Below are positions 6,467-16,220 of a stretch of DNA of 16,264 bases, piece by piece. The stretch lies in contig NSJX01000163.1 of NCBI GenBank assembly GCA_002286715.1, forward strand, positions 6,740 to 23,003, read 5' to 3'. The notes below the pieces were generated by a model that saw only the letters and a program-made list of their open reading frames with translations, made no database searches and was not told where the DNA came from. Made by a program: the position numbers and the translations under genes. Position 1 is the stretch's first letter. Each line of letters starts with the position of its first letter. Source of the stretch: Dentipellis sp. KUC8613 (lineage: Eukaryota; Basidiomycota; Agaricomycetes; Russulales; Hericiaceae).

Positions 6467-8770
6467 TTAAGGCGACGGGGGCAGCGGAATATTTTGAGGC
6501 TTGGCCTCGTCAAGTGCGGGGGCTGGTTCGGCAGCCTGAGGAAGGGTGGACGCGTCGGACGATGACGCTGGTGGCTGGGCGGCGCCATCTCTGGTGGTGG
6601 GCGCCGTCGCGCTGTCCTTGCCAGTGGGTTTGCCCTCGGTCATCTTGCCCTCTTCGTCGACCTCCATATGGTCGCTTGTCTGAGGGCCCGGGTTTGGAAG
6701 TCCGTAGATGCCGCGTATGCAGCTCGTGACCTTGGACACCAGTTCCGGATTCTCGACTGTGGGCTCACTGAATGATGGGCGGTGGCGGACATAAGGCGCC
6801 ATCATCGGTCTCGATGACGTTGGCGCCTCGCGCGACTCCTCTGCTACAGTTGGCGCTGGGGCGACAGGAGCTGTTTGTGGTACAGCGTCCTGTACCCGCA
6901 GCATCTCGTAGGCGATCTCGGCAATATGCCCCTTCTGTCGCTTTGGCGAGTGATACCAACCACGCAGCCATTCACGGCTGAACGCTTGGAATCGCTCCGC
7001 GATAAGCGGGGTGATGCCTCGCTCGGCGAGGAACCAACCAACAGTCTCGTCTATGACTGTCGGCGGCGGAGGGAGATGGATGGCCTCGTACGTGCGTACA
7101 GGGGCCGGGGTGATGTGCCAGTCGTCCGTGATGAAAGCCGCGTATTGTTGCGGCGAGGCTAATATGGCTGTCGCCGTCGCGTAGAAGTCCAGGCGTCGTC
7201 CTTTTTCCTCAGGTTGGAGCTGCATGAGCTCCTTGTATGCGTACACCGAGTCATCAGTGTATTGCCCGTCGCTCTTGACGAGCCCAAACGTGGGACGACG
7301 ATTGGTTTCGATCCATCATCGCCATTCCGCGATTGGGGTGTCTCGGCTCGGAGTCGGCACATATGCTGTGCTCTTCCCCTTGCCTTTGTCTTTACGCAAT
7401 GCCTGCGCTTGATCGCGGGCACGCGAGAATGCTCCAGCGAGCGAGGATGTTCCCTGCGCCGCTGATGAATAAGGCTCAGGACCCGTTGAGGGACCCTGAT
7501 TGTCGTGTTGACCCCGACCGTAATGTTGGTCACTGGCCAACGGCATCTCCTCGTCGTCGTCTCCTGCGTAGGCGGCATTGATCTCGCTCCTGCTCGGCGC
7601 CTTGTACTCCTGGTCGCTTTGATACGCTCGGACCCATTCCGGCGTCGACCAGTTGGAGACAGCGTACTTCTGCGCGGCCATGCGTTGTCGCGACGGCGTG
7701 TTCTGCGCGCGGTTGACGAAGTCGAGGGCCTGACAGTATTCGCGGTGGTGTTTGTTGCGCTGTGCCGCATCAAACAGTTGTTCCACCACGTACTTGTCCG
7801 TGGGGTCCGTCTCAACTCTCCCCACTCGAAAGCACGCGAAGGGGATGTCACCGAGCGGGATTTGATTCCCGGTGTGCATCGCCCAACGCGCATGTTTCGT
7901 GGCCAGAAGATAGCGGGGCCATGCATACTGCGTGTTTGGGTCCCCAGAGTAAAGGAGGGCCGGGCATAGAGGCCCGTTCCCGATGGGAGGTGGCGCCGCC
8001 AGCTTACCGAGCTGGCGCTGCGCCACCGGGACGGTGTCATTGGCGACTGCCTCAGGAGGAGGCAGCGTAGCCGACTTAGGTGGGGCCGCCGAGGCCGATG
8101 CGGGGGTGGCGCGACGAGGCAGCGGGCGCTGCGGGCGGTTGTCCTCCGCCCTCGGAGCGTCCGTGCTGGCCGTTGACAGGCCCGCGCGGCGGTCGCGCGA
8201 CGGGCTGCGGTCACGGCGGCGCTCGTTGTGCCGCTCGGGACGCCGTTCGTCGCGGCTGTGGCGGCGTGGGGCGTCATCGGGGTGGTCGCGGCGGTCGTAC
8301 CGATGCTCGTCGCGGCGGCGCTCCTCGTGTCGGCGCTCATCGTGGCGGCGCTTGTCGTGGCGGCGCTTGTCGTGGCGCGAGTCAGGTCGGCGGGTGTCGT
8401 CGGGGCGGTGGGAAGTCGAAGGCCCAGCGAGGGCATTGTACGGGGGTGGGGCGGCAGGCGAGGGTGTGGGGACGTATGGCGCCGGCGCGGCGTGGCTGGT
8501 CTTGCGGCGACGTTCACGGCCTTGGTCGATGTCGGCGAGGGAACTCCACATCGAGTCGACGCTGCCCTGAAGGAACGCGGCTTCCTCGCGCGTGTCCGCC
8601 AGGGCCTCATGCGCCTCGTGCAGTTGCGCTCGGAGACATTCGTTCTCGCGGGCTAGGTCGGCATCGGCGCCGCTCGACGGCCCGGGATTTGAGGGCGCCT
8701 GAACGGCGAAGTTGGCGAGCCAGCGCGCTTGCGCATTTTGAGCCTCTGCGAAGGAGGGATTCTGATTCAT
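6467..8770 (-). pseudogene. 767-codon ORF of a non-autonomous LTR element, one in-frame TGA, 5' end cut by copy A
   Basis: Two open segments (8770-7316 and 7315-6467) are in the same frame and separated only by TGA at 7316-7318 (codon 485). The protein continues smoothly through it (DTPIAEWR, stop, WIETNRRPTFGLVKSDGQ), so I read one gene. Visible parts: a coiled-coil-like segment at about 38-82 (ENECLRAQLHEAHEALADT); an Arg/His/Asp repeat at about 124-193, encoded by near-15-bp repeats giving RRHDK/RRHDE and ending RSPSRDRR; a conserved-looking globular region at about 265-385 (LLYSGDPNTQYAWPRYLLAT, HHREYCQALDFVNRAQ); an acidic linker; and a second globular region after the stop (about 500-610, AAFITDDWHITPAPVRTYEA, WLRGWYHSPKRQKGHIAEI). 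No zinc knuckle, protease, RT or integrase is present. A gag-like structural or nucleic-acid-binding role is inferred from the basic region, coiled coil and LTR/PPT context. The apparent start codon is supplied by the Helentron-like terminus, so the native N-terminus is probably lost. Confidence 0.65.
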
Positions 8771-8791
8771 CTATGAATCAGTTCTAATAAT
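8761..8791 (+). repeat. Helentron-like 5' terminus of copy A
   Basis: Contains the palindrome CTGATTCATCTATGAATCAG (8762-8781: 9-bp perfect arms, CT loop). Together with the flanking T at 8760 it is identical over 32 bp to 12043-12074. Its first 11 palindrome bases are the inverted complement of the AGATGAATCAG in the 3' termini at 1447 and 16221. The reverse strand supplies ATG (8768-8770) to the adjoining ORF. Confidence 0.75.
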
Positions 8792-9440
8792 CATGCAGCC
8801 CACCAGAATCTGCAGACTTCAAAATGACAACTTCAGGAAGTTAGTTCCCACGCTTTCAGCCACATTCTGTTCACCTTCTGACATGATCATTTTCTGTACA
8901 CTCTGATACACAGCCAATATAGCTAAAACTTTGTGTACACATCGAAAACTATGATACATACATATCCTTAATTTTGCCTATTTGTTTAGGATCAAATGCG
9001 TCCACAAAGTCGAAGTCGCGTCGCAGAAAAGGGCTCCATTACCGAAATCTGCCGATTCCGAATTGAAGAATGCAGTTGATAATGCCGCATCTGTCCATGT
9101 GCCAATTAAAAGGACTACACATATGCTTGAATTAACTCTACATTTTAGCAATTTGATTACAGCATGAGGAAGCGTTCCGATGTGTCGATGAGAGCACACG
9201 CGCACTATGCGGGAATTGCCGAAGGCGGTTGTTGTGACAGGGACGCGCGCCTTGTCATGCCAGCTCCCAACACACTCCTCCGCATTGCGATAGACTCGTT
9301 GCCGCACACACATGCACACACGCATTCGCACCCGCACACACACCTGCTATCCCACCAGTAGGTACCCCGAACGATGGGAGAGGTGGACTGGCCGGGAATA
9401 GGTAAGTTTTTTTGCCATCTCTTTTCTTCTTTTTCTCTTT
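8792..9440. other. AT-rich 5' interior of copy A with CA-rich and CT-rich patches
   Basis: No coding sequence supported. CGAAGTCGCGTC (9010-9021) and AATTGCCGA (9212) recur in the matching part of copy B (12295, about 12498). A CACACA/GCACACGCA-type microsatellite lies at about 9301-9345, and a TTCTTTTTCTC pyrimidine tract at 9409-9450 leads into the GC array. AGGTAAGT at 9400 matches a fungal 5' splice-site consensus. Confidence 0.5.
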
Positions 9441-11690
9441 TTCTTCTTCCCTCCCCACCGCCGCCCTCTTACCCCGCGCGCTCTCTCTCGCGCCCCACAG
9501 CCGCCATCTCCGCCCTCATATGCCCCACCTCCGCTTTCGCGCACCTGGATCGCCCTCGCTCGTGCCCTCGAGCCGCACGCCGCACTTCCCGCTGCTCGCG
9601 CCCTCCACTCACCCTTCGCGTCGTTCGCGTCTTCCAGCCATCCACATCCCGCCGCTTGCACTCTCCGCCCGCCCCCTGTGCCGTAGCTCTTCACGCGCCC
9701 TCCATGCCCTCTACCTGCGGTCTGCGCCGTCCGTCCGCCCTCCGCGCCGTATGCCCATCCTCAGCGCGCTCTATCCGCCTCTACTCGCCCACAGCATGCT
9801 CTTCGGGCCCCATTGGCCCGTCTTGCGCCCCACAGTGCCGTCTGCTCGCCCCTCCGCCACCTGTGTGCCCTCACGACGGCGCCTCGTGCCCCGCCAACAT
9901 CACACACGCCGTCGCGCTGTCGTACCTCCCCCTCCCCGCCGTCGTTCGCCTTCGCGACGACTCCACACCCTGGCGCCGCCGCCGCCGCCAGCCCTGCGCC
10001 GCCACATGCCCCCTTTGCGAGGCCGTCACGCGCCGTTGCGCGCCCTCTCATGAAGATGCCACACGCGTGGCATCCCTACGGACGACGCCCTGCGCCCTCG
10101 TGCCGCTGTCGGGCGCTGTCGCAACCCCCTGGTCTCGTCGGTCGTGGCCCCGCGCCGCCGCCCCGCGCCCCGCCGACGTCACCCCGCGCCCTTTCGACGC
10201 CCTTTCGACGCCGTCTTGTGCCCCACCGTCGCCGCCCCGCGCCCCACCGACGCCGTCTGGCTCCCCATCGACGCCGTTTGGCGCCCCACTGATGGCGCCT
10301 CGCCTCTTAACGACGCCGCCCCGCGCCCTAGCGAAGCCTGGCACTCCAGTGACCCCCATCGCCGACGCAACTGTGCGCCCCGCCCTGCCATCTCACGTTG
10401 TGCGGTGCCAGTTCACGCACTGAGACGCTGATTTCGCGTCGTGCCACGCCCTCTCAACCGCCACCACGCCCCAGCATTCGCCCTCATGCCGCCGCCGTAC
10501 CTTGCACGCGTCCACCCGTGCGTCACGCACCCCGTCGCGTTCCCGTCGCGCCTCGCTGCGCCCATGGCGCCCCGCGCCCCGCGCCCCGCGCCCTGCGCCC
10601 CGCGCCCTGCGCCCCGCGCCCCGCACCCCGCGCCGGCGCCGCTTGTCCCTCTTGCGCCACCGTCACGCGCCCTATCGGCCCCGTTGCCCCCCGTTGCGAT
10701 CCCGTCGCGCCAGGCCGCGTCTGGCGCTCTCCGTGCCATCGTCACGCCCCTGGCGGACATCGCACGCCCTCGCACTGTCGCAGCTACCCGCCCTCACACT
10801 GCTGTCACCCACCCTGCCGCACTGCCGTCGCGCCGTGCCACCATCACCACGGGCCCACGCCCTCTCATGCTTCGCGTCGCCGTCTCTCACTCCACCGCAG
10901 CGTCGCCGTCTTACACGTCGCAGCGCCATCTCGTGGCCCACGCCCATGCCACCATCACGCACCCCAATGCCGCCGTCTCGCGCCCCTGCGCCGCCGCATC
11001 GCGCGTAGCGGCGCCGTCTTGCGGCTCGCGGCCCTGTGCCGCCCTCGCATACGCTTGCGCTGCCCCATCTCGCGCTCGCTTGTGCCAGCTTGCAGTGCCT
11101 CAGCGCCCCATCTCGCGTCATCTCCCACCCACTCCCGCTGTATCCCGCCCTCTCGCACTACATCCCGCCTGCTCACCCCGTGTCGTGTCCGTGCGCCCCA
11201 TATCCCGTGCCATGTTGTGTCCTGCCTGCTCGTGATGTGTCACGGCCATGCACCCTGTATCACGCCCACCTGCACCGTCTCCCGCCCGCTCACGACGGCG
11301 CAGGGGGCAGAAAGAGGATGTGGGGCACTTGTACTGTGCCATTGCTAAGGCATGCAGGGTGCCACAACAATGCATGGGGTGGATATGGGGTGGCGCGAAC
11401 GTGTCTGAATCCCCGCCTGCTTGGCGAGGCGTGGGCATACAGCGCGACGCAACAGCCCATGGGCAGCGAGACAGTATAGGGTGCGCGTCCCGCGTGCGAT
11501 TGCTAAGGTGTGCAGGGTGTCACAACCCATGCATCCCATATCATGCCCACACGCCCTGTGTCCCGCCCGTGCACCCCATCTCCCACCTGCTTGCACCGTC
11601 TTCCTCCTGCTCACGAGGTATGCCGCTTGCTCACACTGTGTCGCACCCGTGTGCCCCATATCCCGCGCTGTGTCGTGCCCGACTTGCTCC
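9441..11690 (+). repeat. GC-rich minisatellite block of copy A
   Basis: About 2.2 kb of C-rich, CpG-dense degenerate tandem repeat. The best 21-bp register is 10199-10345, seven consecutive units starting 10199, 10220, 10241, 10262, 10283, 10304 and 10325, mostly GCCCCA-NCGACGCCGT variants. From about 11200 it becomes richer in CATGCACCC/CCCATATC words. ORFs of 349 (9374-10423), 316 (10398-11348) and 264 codons cross it in different frames with low-complexity Ala/Pro/Arg/Ser products; I do not annotate them as genes. Confidence 0.75.
10567..10629 (+). repeat. 7-bp tandem repeat (GCGCCCY)9, potential G-quadruplex on the minus strand
   Basis: Nine contiguous 7-bp units read GCGCCCC or GCGCCCT (one GCACCCC). 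The complementary strand therefore has nine runs of three or four G separated by three- or four-base loops, which satisfies the usual G-quadruplex pattern. Seven is one third of the 21-bp unit, so the larger repeat may have arisen from a 7-mer. Confidence 0.8.
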
Positions 11691-12043
11691 CCCACAGCTG
11701 TTCTGTGCTCACATCATGTGAGTTCACATGCATGTGGATCTCTTTTAGTACTTGTGCATAGTATGTTTTTCCTCTTCTCTTCAATATGCAAGTACCAATA
11801 ATTCTGTAGGACATCTTGTAGTGAACCATTGGTTCTTTTGTATTGTAACAGATTATTTTGATATTATTTCTATGGTCAATATGGTGTAATATAGTTTGGA
11901 AAACATAATCTACTATCATTGTTGATCCATTGTTCTGAATGCCAGTGCAAGCACTCCTGTTATTGAAGCCAAGAATGTTCAAAAGCTGCAGGACTATTAG
12001 TGGCAATGTACAGGCCCAACAATTTCTGTAGCATGTGAACTGT
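11691..12043 (+). repeat. AT-rich tail of copy A, homologous to copy B tail
   Basis: Aligns with about 15541-15908. Shared words include CTGTTATTGAAGCCAA (11960s and 15820s), AGCTGCAGGACT, and GTGAACTGT right at the junction. No coding sequence is supported. The tail stops where the copy B 5' terminus begins. Confidence 0.65.
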
Positions 12044-12074
12044 TCTGATTCATCTATGAATCAGTTCTAATAAT
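12044..12074 (+). repeat. Helentron-like 5' terminus of copy B
   Basis: Same palindrome as copy A, here at 12045-12064. Similarity continues with gaps and substitutions to about 12150 (GCCACCAGAA, CCAAAATCG, TTCCCACGCTTTCAGCCACA). Confidence 0.75.
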
Positions 12075-12149
12075 GGGGTGAGCCACCAGAACTCGCAGAA
12101 TCCAAAATCGCAGGTTCGGGAAATTTGTTCCCACGCTTTCAGCCACATC

Positions 12150-12714
12150 CGTTCCAAACACCTTGTATTCGATTTATACTGGCTTCAATTCTTGTTCAAT
12201 CTGTGCGAAACTTTGTACATACATGCATCATAGCTATACAAAGATGTCTTGAATTTTGAAGATTATTTGAAAGCCTGAATCGCCCAGAAATACGAAGTCG
12301 CGTCAACATTTACAAGCTCTGCTAAAGAAACAAGCGTTTGTGAGCGCATACATTCATATTTATAGTCACTAATATTACCAAAAGCCACAGAACACTCATG
12401 TATCCCTTGTAAAATTTACTCGCAATTTTAAGAAATTTATTTCATCCTGAAAGACCATGTCTCTGTAGGAATGCTGCATCGACGAGCAGCATGCGGCAAT
12501 TGCCGAGGCACGGCAGAGGACGACGCGACAAGTCACTCTCGTGTCTTACACTCCCATCTCCCATCCCCCGATCGCCTGCCAGCATCCGTCCTCAATACAC
12601 CGCAAACGCGCTCATCGGCCCAACAATGGAAGAGAGAAATTGGAAGCTGGGATAATGAGAAGCTGGTTATAGGTGCGTTGTCGTGCATTCTCAAGTTTAT
12701 CATACAAGTTCTGA
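12150..12714. other. AT-rich 5' interior of copy B, no gene seen
   Basis: Corresponds to 8876-9440 of copy A with patchy similarity. At 12712-12740 a short inverted repeat, GAGCCCGGGATCCCGGGCTC (12721-12740, a perfect 20-bp palindrome), marks the entry to the GC array. No coding sequence supported. Confidence 0.5.
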
Positions 12715-15535
12715 CCGCGCGAGCCCGGGATCCCGGGCTCGCGTCCTTGTCCTGCTGTTGCCCTCCTCGCCACCTTGCCACTCTCCACCCGCCGATGTCG
12801 CTCTCTATGACCCGCCGTCGCTCTGCCCGTCTGCCCGTCTGCCCGCCGGCTCGCATGCGCACACGCCCTCCCTCTGGCTGCTCTGCCGCCCGTCTGACGC
12901 AGTCTCGCGCCCGCCGTCTGCTCTGTTCACCCCGCGTCCGCCCATGCCATCTTCGTAAGTCTATCCACCGTCTCGCCCGCCACCTCGCCGTCTTCACGTC
13001 GCACGCTGCGCGCTGTCAGCGCTACTGTGCGCTCTTTGCCCCTCTCGACCACGTCACCCTCTCGCGCCCTGCGGCGCTCTCTTGAGCCTTGCAGAGCCCT
13101 CACGTCGCCCTAACGCCGGCTCCCCATCTCGTGCTCCACAGACGCCGTCTCGAGGCTCAGCGGCGATGTTTTGCGTCTGAGCGGCGCTATCTCGCGCACT
13201 CGCGCTGCCGCCACGCGTGCGCTCGCGCTACTACCACGCACGCTCGCCATCGCCCTCAGTCGCCCTCGCTCGCGTTTGTGCCCCAGTCCCCGCCCTCATT
13301 CCGCCGTCACCCTCGCGCCCCGTGACGCGCCGTCGCACTCTCCCCTCACCGCCGTCGTTCGCCTTCGCGCGCTGTCACGCGCCCTCGCACTGCCGTCCCG
13401 CGACCCCTCGCGCCGCTGTCACTCGCTCGCGCCGCCGTTATGCATCCTTGCGCTCGCACCTGGCGCCCCCACAACACAGTTTCACGCCCCCGTGACGCAA
13501 CCTCGCGCCCTAGTGACGCAACTCCCCGCCCTAGCGACGCGCTCTGGCGCCCAGCCGCTGTTTTGCGCCCCCGCGTCGCCGCCACGCCTCCCCAGCGGGC
13601 GCCGTCTCGTGGCTCATGGCCCCACGCGGCCCTCGCGGGCCTTCGCGCTGCCACCACGCGCCCCGACGGAGCCTTTTCGCGCCTCGTTCCCCCCCGCGCC
13701 TTTGCCACGCACGTCGCGCGCGCCATTGTTCCCGTCTCGTGCCCTTGTCGTGCCCCCACTCTCCCGACGCCTTCGCGCGCCGTCGCCCGCCCTCGGCAGG
13801 CACCGTTTCGTGATGGCGCCGTGTCGCATTCCGTGGTGCCATATGACGCCGTGCCACAGCATCTCGACCCCCTCGCCACCCTCTCTCCCCGTGCCGCGCC
13901 GCCTCTCCGTGCTCTTGCGCCCCATGGCGCTGCCTCGCCTCCCTCTCGCGCCCTGCCGTACCCGGTTGCGGCGCCATCTTCCCCACCCCGTCTACTCGAC
14001 CCCCACGGTGCCATCTGCTGCTTCGTCGCACCGTCTCGCACCCACGGCGCTGCCTCGCCGTTGCTCCCCATCCAGCCATCATGCGCCACGCCGCAGCCTC
14101 TCGAACACTGCGGCACCGTCTGCTGCGCCGTCGTGGATTCTCGCGTCATGTGGCGCTGCCTCGTCGCCTCACATCGCCGCCACCCGCCGTGGCTCGCCAC
14201 CGCACCTCGTACTGCCGCCACGCGCCCCAGTGGGCGCCCTCTCGTGGCTCGTGTTTGCACGCCTTCGCGCTGCAATCACGGCCCCGTTTCGCGCCCCCCT
14301 GCGCGCCCCCTTGCTGCTGCCCCGCGCCCCCACGTCGCCGCTATGTGCGCCCACGCCGCCCTCACATCGCTGAATCGAGCGCGTGCGCGGCCGTTAACAC
14401 ACACGACATGCCCCCGACCGGCCTCGCTCGTCCCTCGCCCCCGCCATCCTCGTTCGCCCCGGCCGCCCTCGCCCACCATCTCTCGCCGTCTTGCGCCGCT
14501 CGTCCATGGCCCTCACTCCCTGCCGTCCTCGCTTCCGACCCTCACCAGGACGTTGCCCCTACCCGCACCACCTCCACATCACCGCGCGGCCGCAGCAAGG
14601 CCATTTCGCGCCTGCGCGCCGCCATCACGCACCCCATCGGCGCCGTCTCGCGCGCCGTCACACGTCGCGGCGGTGCCATCGCTCTACCGCCAGGGGCCCT
14701 CGCTCGCCGCCGTCTGCTGCGCCGCCTCGCTGCCCTCGCGTGCCTGTCGCTTGGGCTGCCGTCACACGCCGTCGCGTGTCCCATGCCGCCATCACGACAT
14801 CGTCGCGCGCCATCGCCGCCACAGCGCGCCCTTACGCCATCATGACATGCTCTCGCGCCGCTGTCCACGTGCGCCAGCGGCACCGTCTTGTGGCCCGAGG
14901 CTCCACGCTGCCCTCGCCCACCATCCCGAGCCTCCTCGCTCGCCGTGGCGCGCCCCCTCGTGTCGCCCTCTCAAACCCGTCGTGCTGCAGTCGTACCTCC
15001 TCACACGCCGCCGTGTCCTCGTGCCGCCGCTACGCGTCGTCGTCATGTGTCCTTACGCTCGCCGTCATGCTGCCTGGCTCGCTCGGACCCCGCAGCAAGC
15101 CCTCGCCGTGCTCTGACACCCCGTGACGCCGTATTGCAGCATGACATGCCTCTCTCGACCCCCTCGCAACCCTGTCGCACCGCGCCACGTCGCCTCGTCG
15201 CGCTCTTGCGACGCGATGCGGTGTCCGGAGCCCCACGTCGTCGGCTCGTGCCCTGTCATGCCCTCTTGTGTGCCCTGTCGCGCCCTCTCGCCTGTCCCTT
15301 CGCCCCCTCGCCATGCTCTGGCGCCCCTTGGCACCGTATATTGCCCCACCATGCTATTTCGAACCCTTCGCTGTGCTCTTGCACTGTGCCGCGCCGTGTT
15401 GTCTGGACCTTTGTGCTGCTGCCTTCTGCCCCATCATGCCCTCTCGTGCCCCGTCGCGCACCATGGTGCTGTGTTGCACCCCTCAGTGCTGTGTCATGCC
15501 CCTTGTTGTTTGTACCTTTATACATTTTTTTTTCA
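12715..15535 (+). repeat. GC-rich minisatellite block of copy B
   Basis: About 2.8 kb, the longest array in the window. A clear 21-bp register at 13486-13548 has units starting 13486, 13507 and 13528 with the same GCCC(T)AG-GACGC core as copies A and C. From about 15130 it turns into CATGCC/GCGCC/TCATG-rich variants. ORFs of 558 (13440-15116) and 400 codons (13171-14373) plus opposite-strand ORFs cross it; composition is Pro/Ala/Arg/Ser only, with no domain. Confidence 0.75.
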
Positions 15536-16220
15536 ATGCTGACATTTAGTAGTGGCCATTGTTTCTCGTATAGCTAGGCTTGCTCATGTGGGTTCATGGG
15601 TATGTTGATCTACTATTGTGCTTGTGCATCATATGTTTATTCTTCTTCTGTTCCAGATCCAGGTACTGATAATTGTGTGGGATATCTTGAAGAGAGACAC
15701 TAGTTCTTTGTGTGGTCATTTTTATATTATTTTTCTAGTTTAGTGTAGTATATTATAGTGCTGGCAATATAATGTATCCTTGTTTCCATTCCAGTGTCCT
15801 TGAGGCCAATGCAAGTGTTCCTGTTATTGAAGCCAACAATATTTCAATAGCTGCAGGACTCCTTGTGACAATGAACAAGCCTGATAATTTTTATAGTGTG
15901 TGAACTGTTGGGAGAAGAAATAGTGATGATGAAAAGGTGTGTTTGGGAATAGCAAGGTATCTATATACATAAAAAGGTACCTTCTCTAGCAATCATAAAA
16001 CTATCAAGATGGATATCTTTCTACCAGCCTATGAGGATTATCTGGCCCATAAACTGCCTGAGAATATTGTTAAATTTCTCAGATGTATAACTTCTTCACT
16101 TTCAGAAGACATACATCATGCAAACAACAAAAGATCATGCAAAATCACAGCAAGAATTGGATGATAATTAAATATGTGAGATGATGTAAAAATTTGAAGT
16201 CAAGACATGCCCACCCTCAA
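15536..16220 (+). repeat. AT-rich tail of copy B, no gene seen
   Basis: The first about 370 bp match the copy A tail; the remainder (15909-16220) is the part whose counterpart in copy A is displaced beyond the window. A GTATGTTGATC...CTGTTCCAG stretch (about 15600-15656) has intron-like ends and length for a fungus, but no coding exons flank it. Confidence 0.55.

Larger units (their letters stand above)
8761..12043 (+). mobile_element. Helentron-like non-autonomous element, copy A (interrupted by copy B)
   Basis: It starts TCTGATTC directly after a T (8760), inside the start of the minus-strand ORF. The order is 5' terminus, about 600 bp of AT-rich DNA, CA-rich and CT-rich patches, a GC minisatellite (about 9440-11690), and an AT-rich tail that aligns with the tail of copy B up to GTGAACTGT at 12043. 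Copy B then begins. Copy A's own 3' end should resume after 16264. The first about 115 bp match copy B closely, including TTCCCACGCTTTCAGCCACA. No Rep/helicase gene is present, so movement would need a helper elsewhere. Confidence 0.65.

Noticed and set aside
7250..7400. An intron that would remove the TGA at 7316
   Set aside because: No GT donor of good fungal consensus with a matching acceptor keeps the frame, and the frame is open and protein-like right across the stop.
7159..8787. ORFs overlapping the 767-codon ORF (483 codons minus; 195 and 235 codons plus)
   Set aside because: They are other-frame products of the Arg/His/Asp repeat region. The frame I chose has ordinary domain-like composition on both sides of the TGA.
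9374..11721. ORFs of 349, 316, 264 and 213 codons in the copy A GC array
   Set aside because: Same reasons: repeat-driven composition, mutually overlapping frames, no domain.
13171..15116. Long ORFs (558 and 400 codons) in the copy B GC array
   Set aside because: They overlap in different frames and on both strands, consist almost only of Pro/Ala/Arg/Ser/His, and follow the tandem repeat. A stop-poor GC-rich repeat gives such ORFs by chance.
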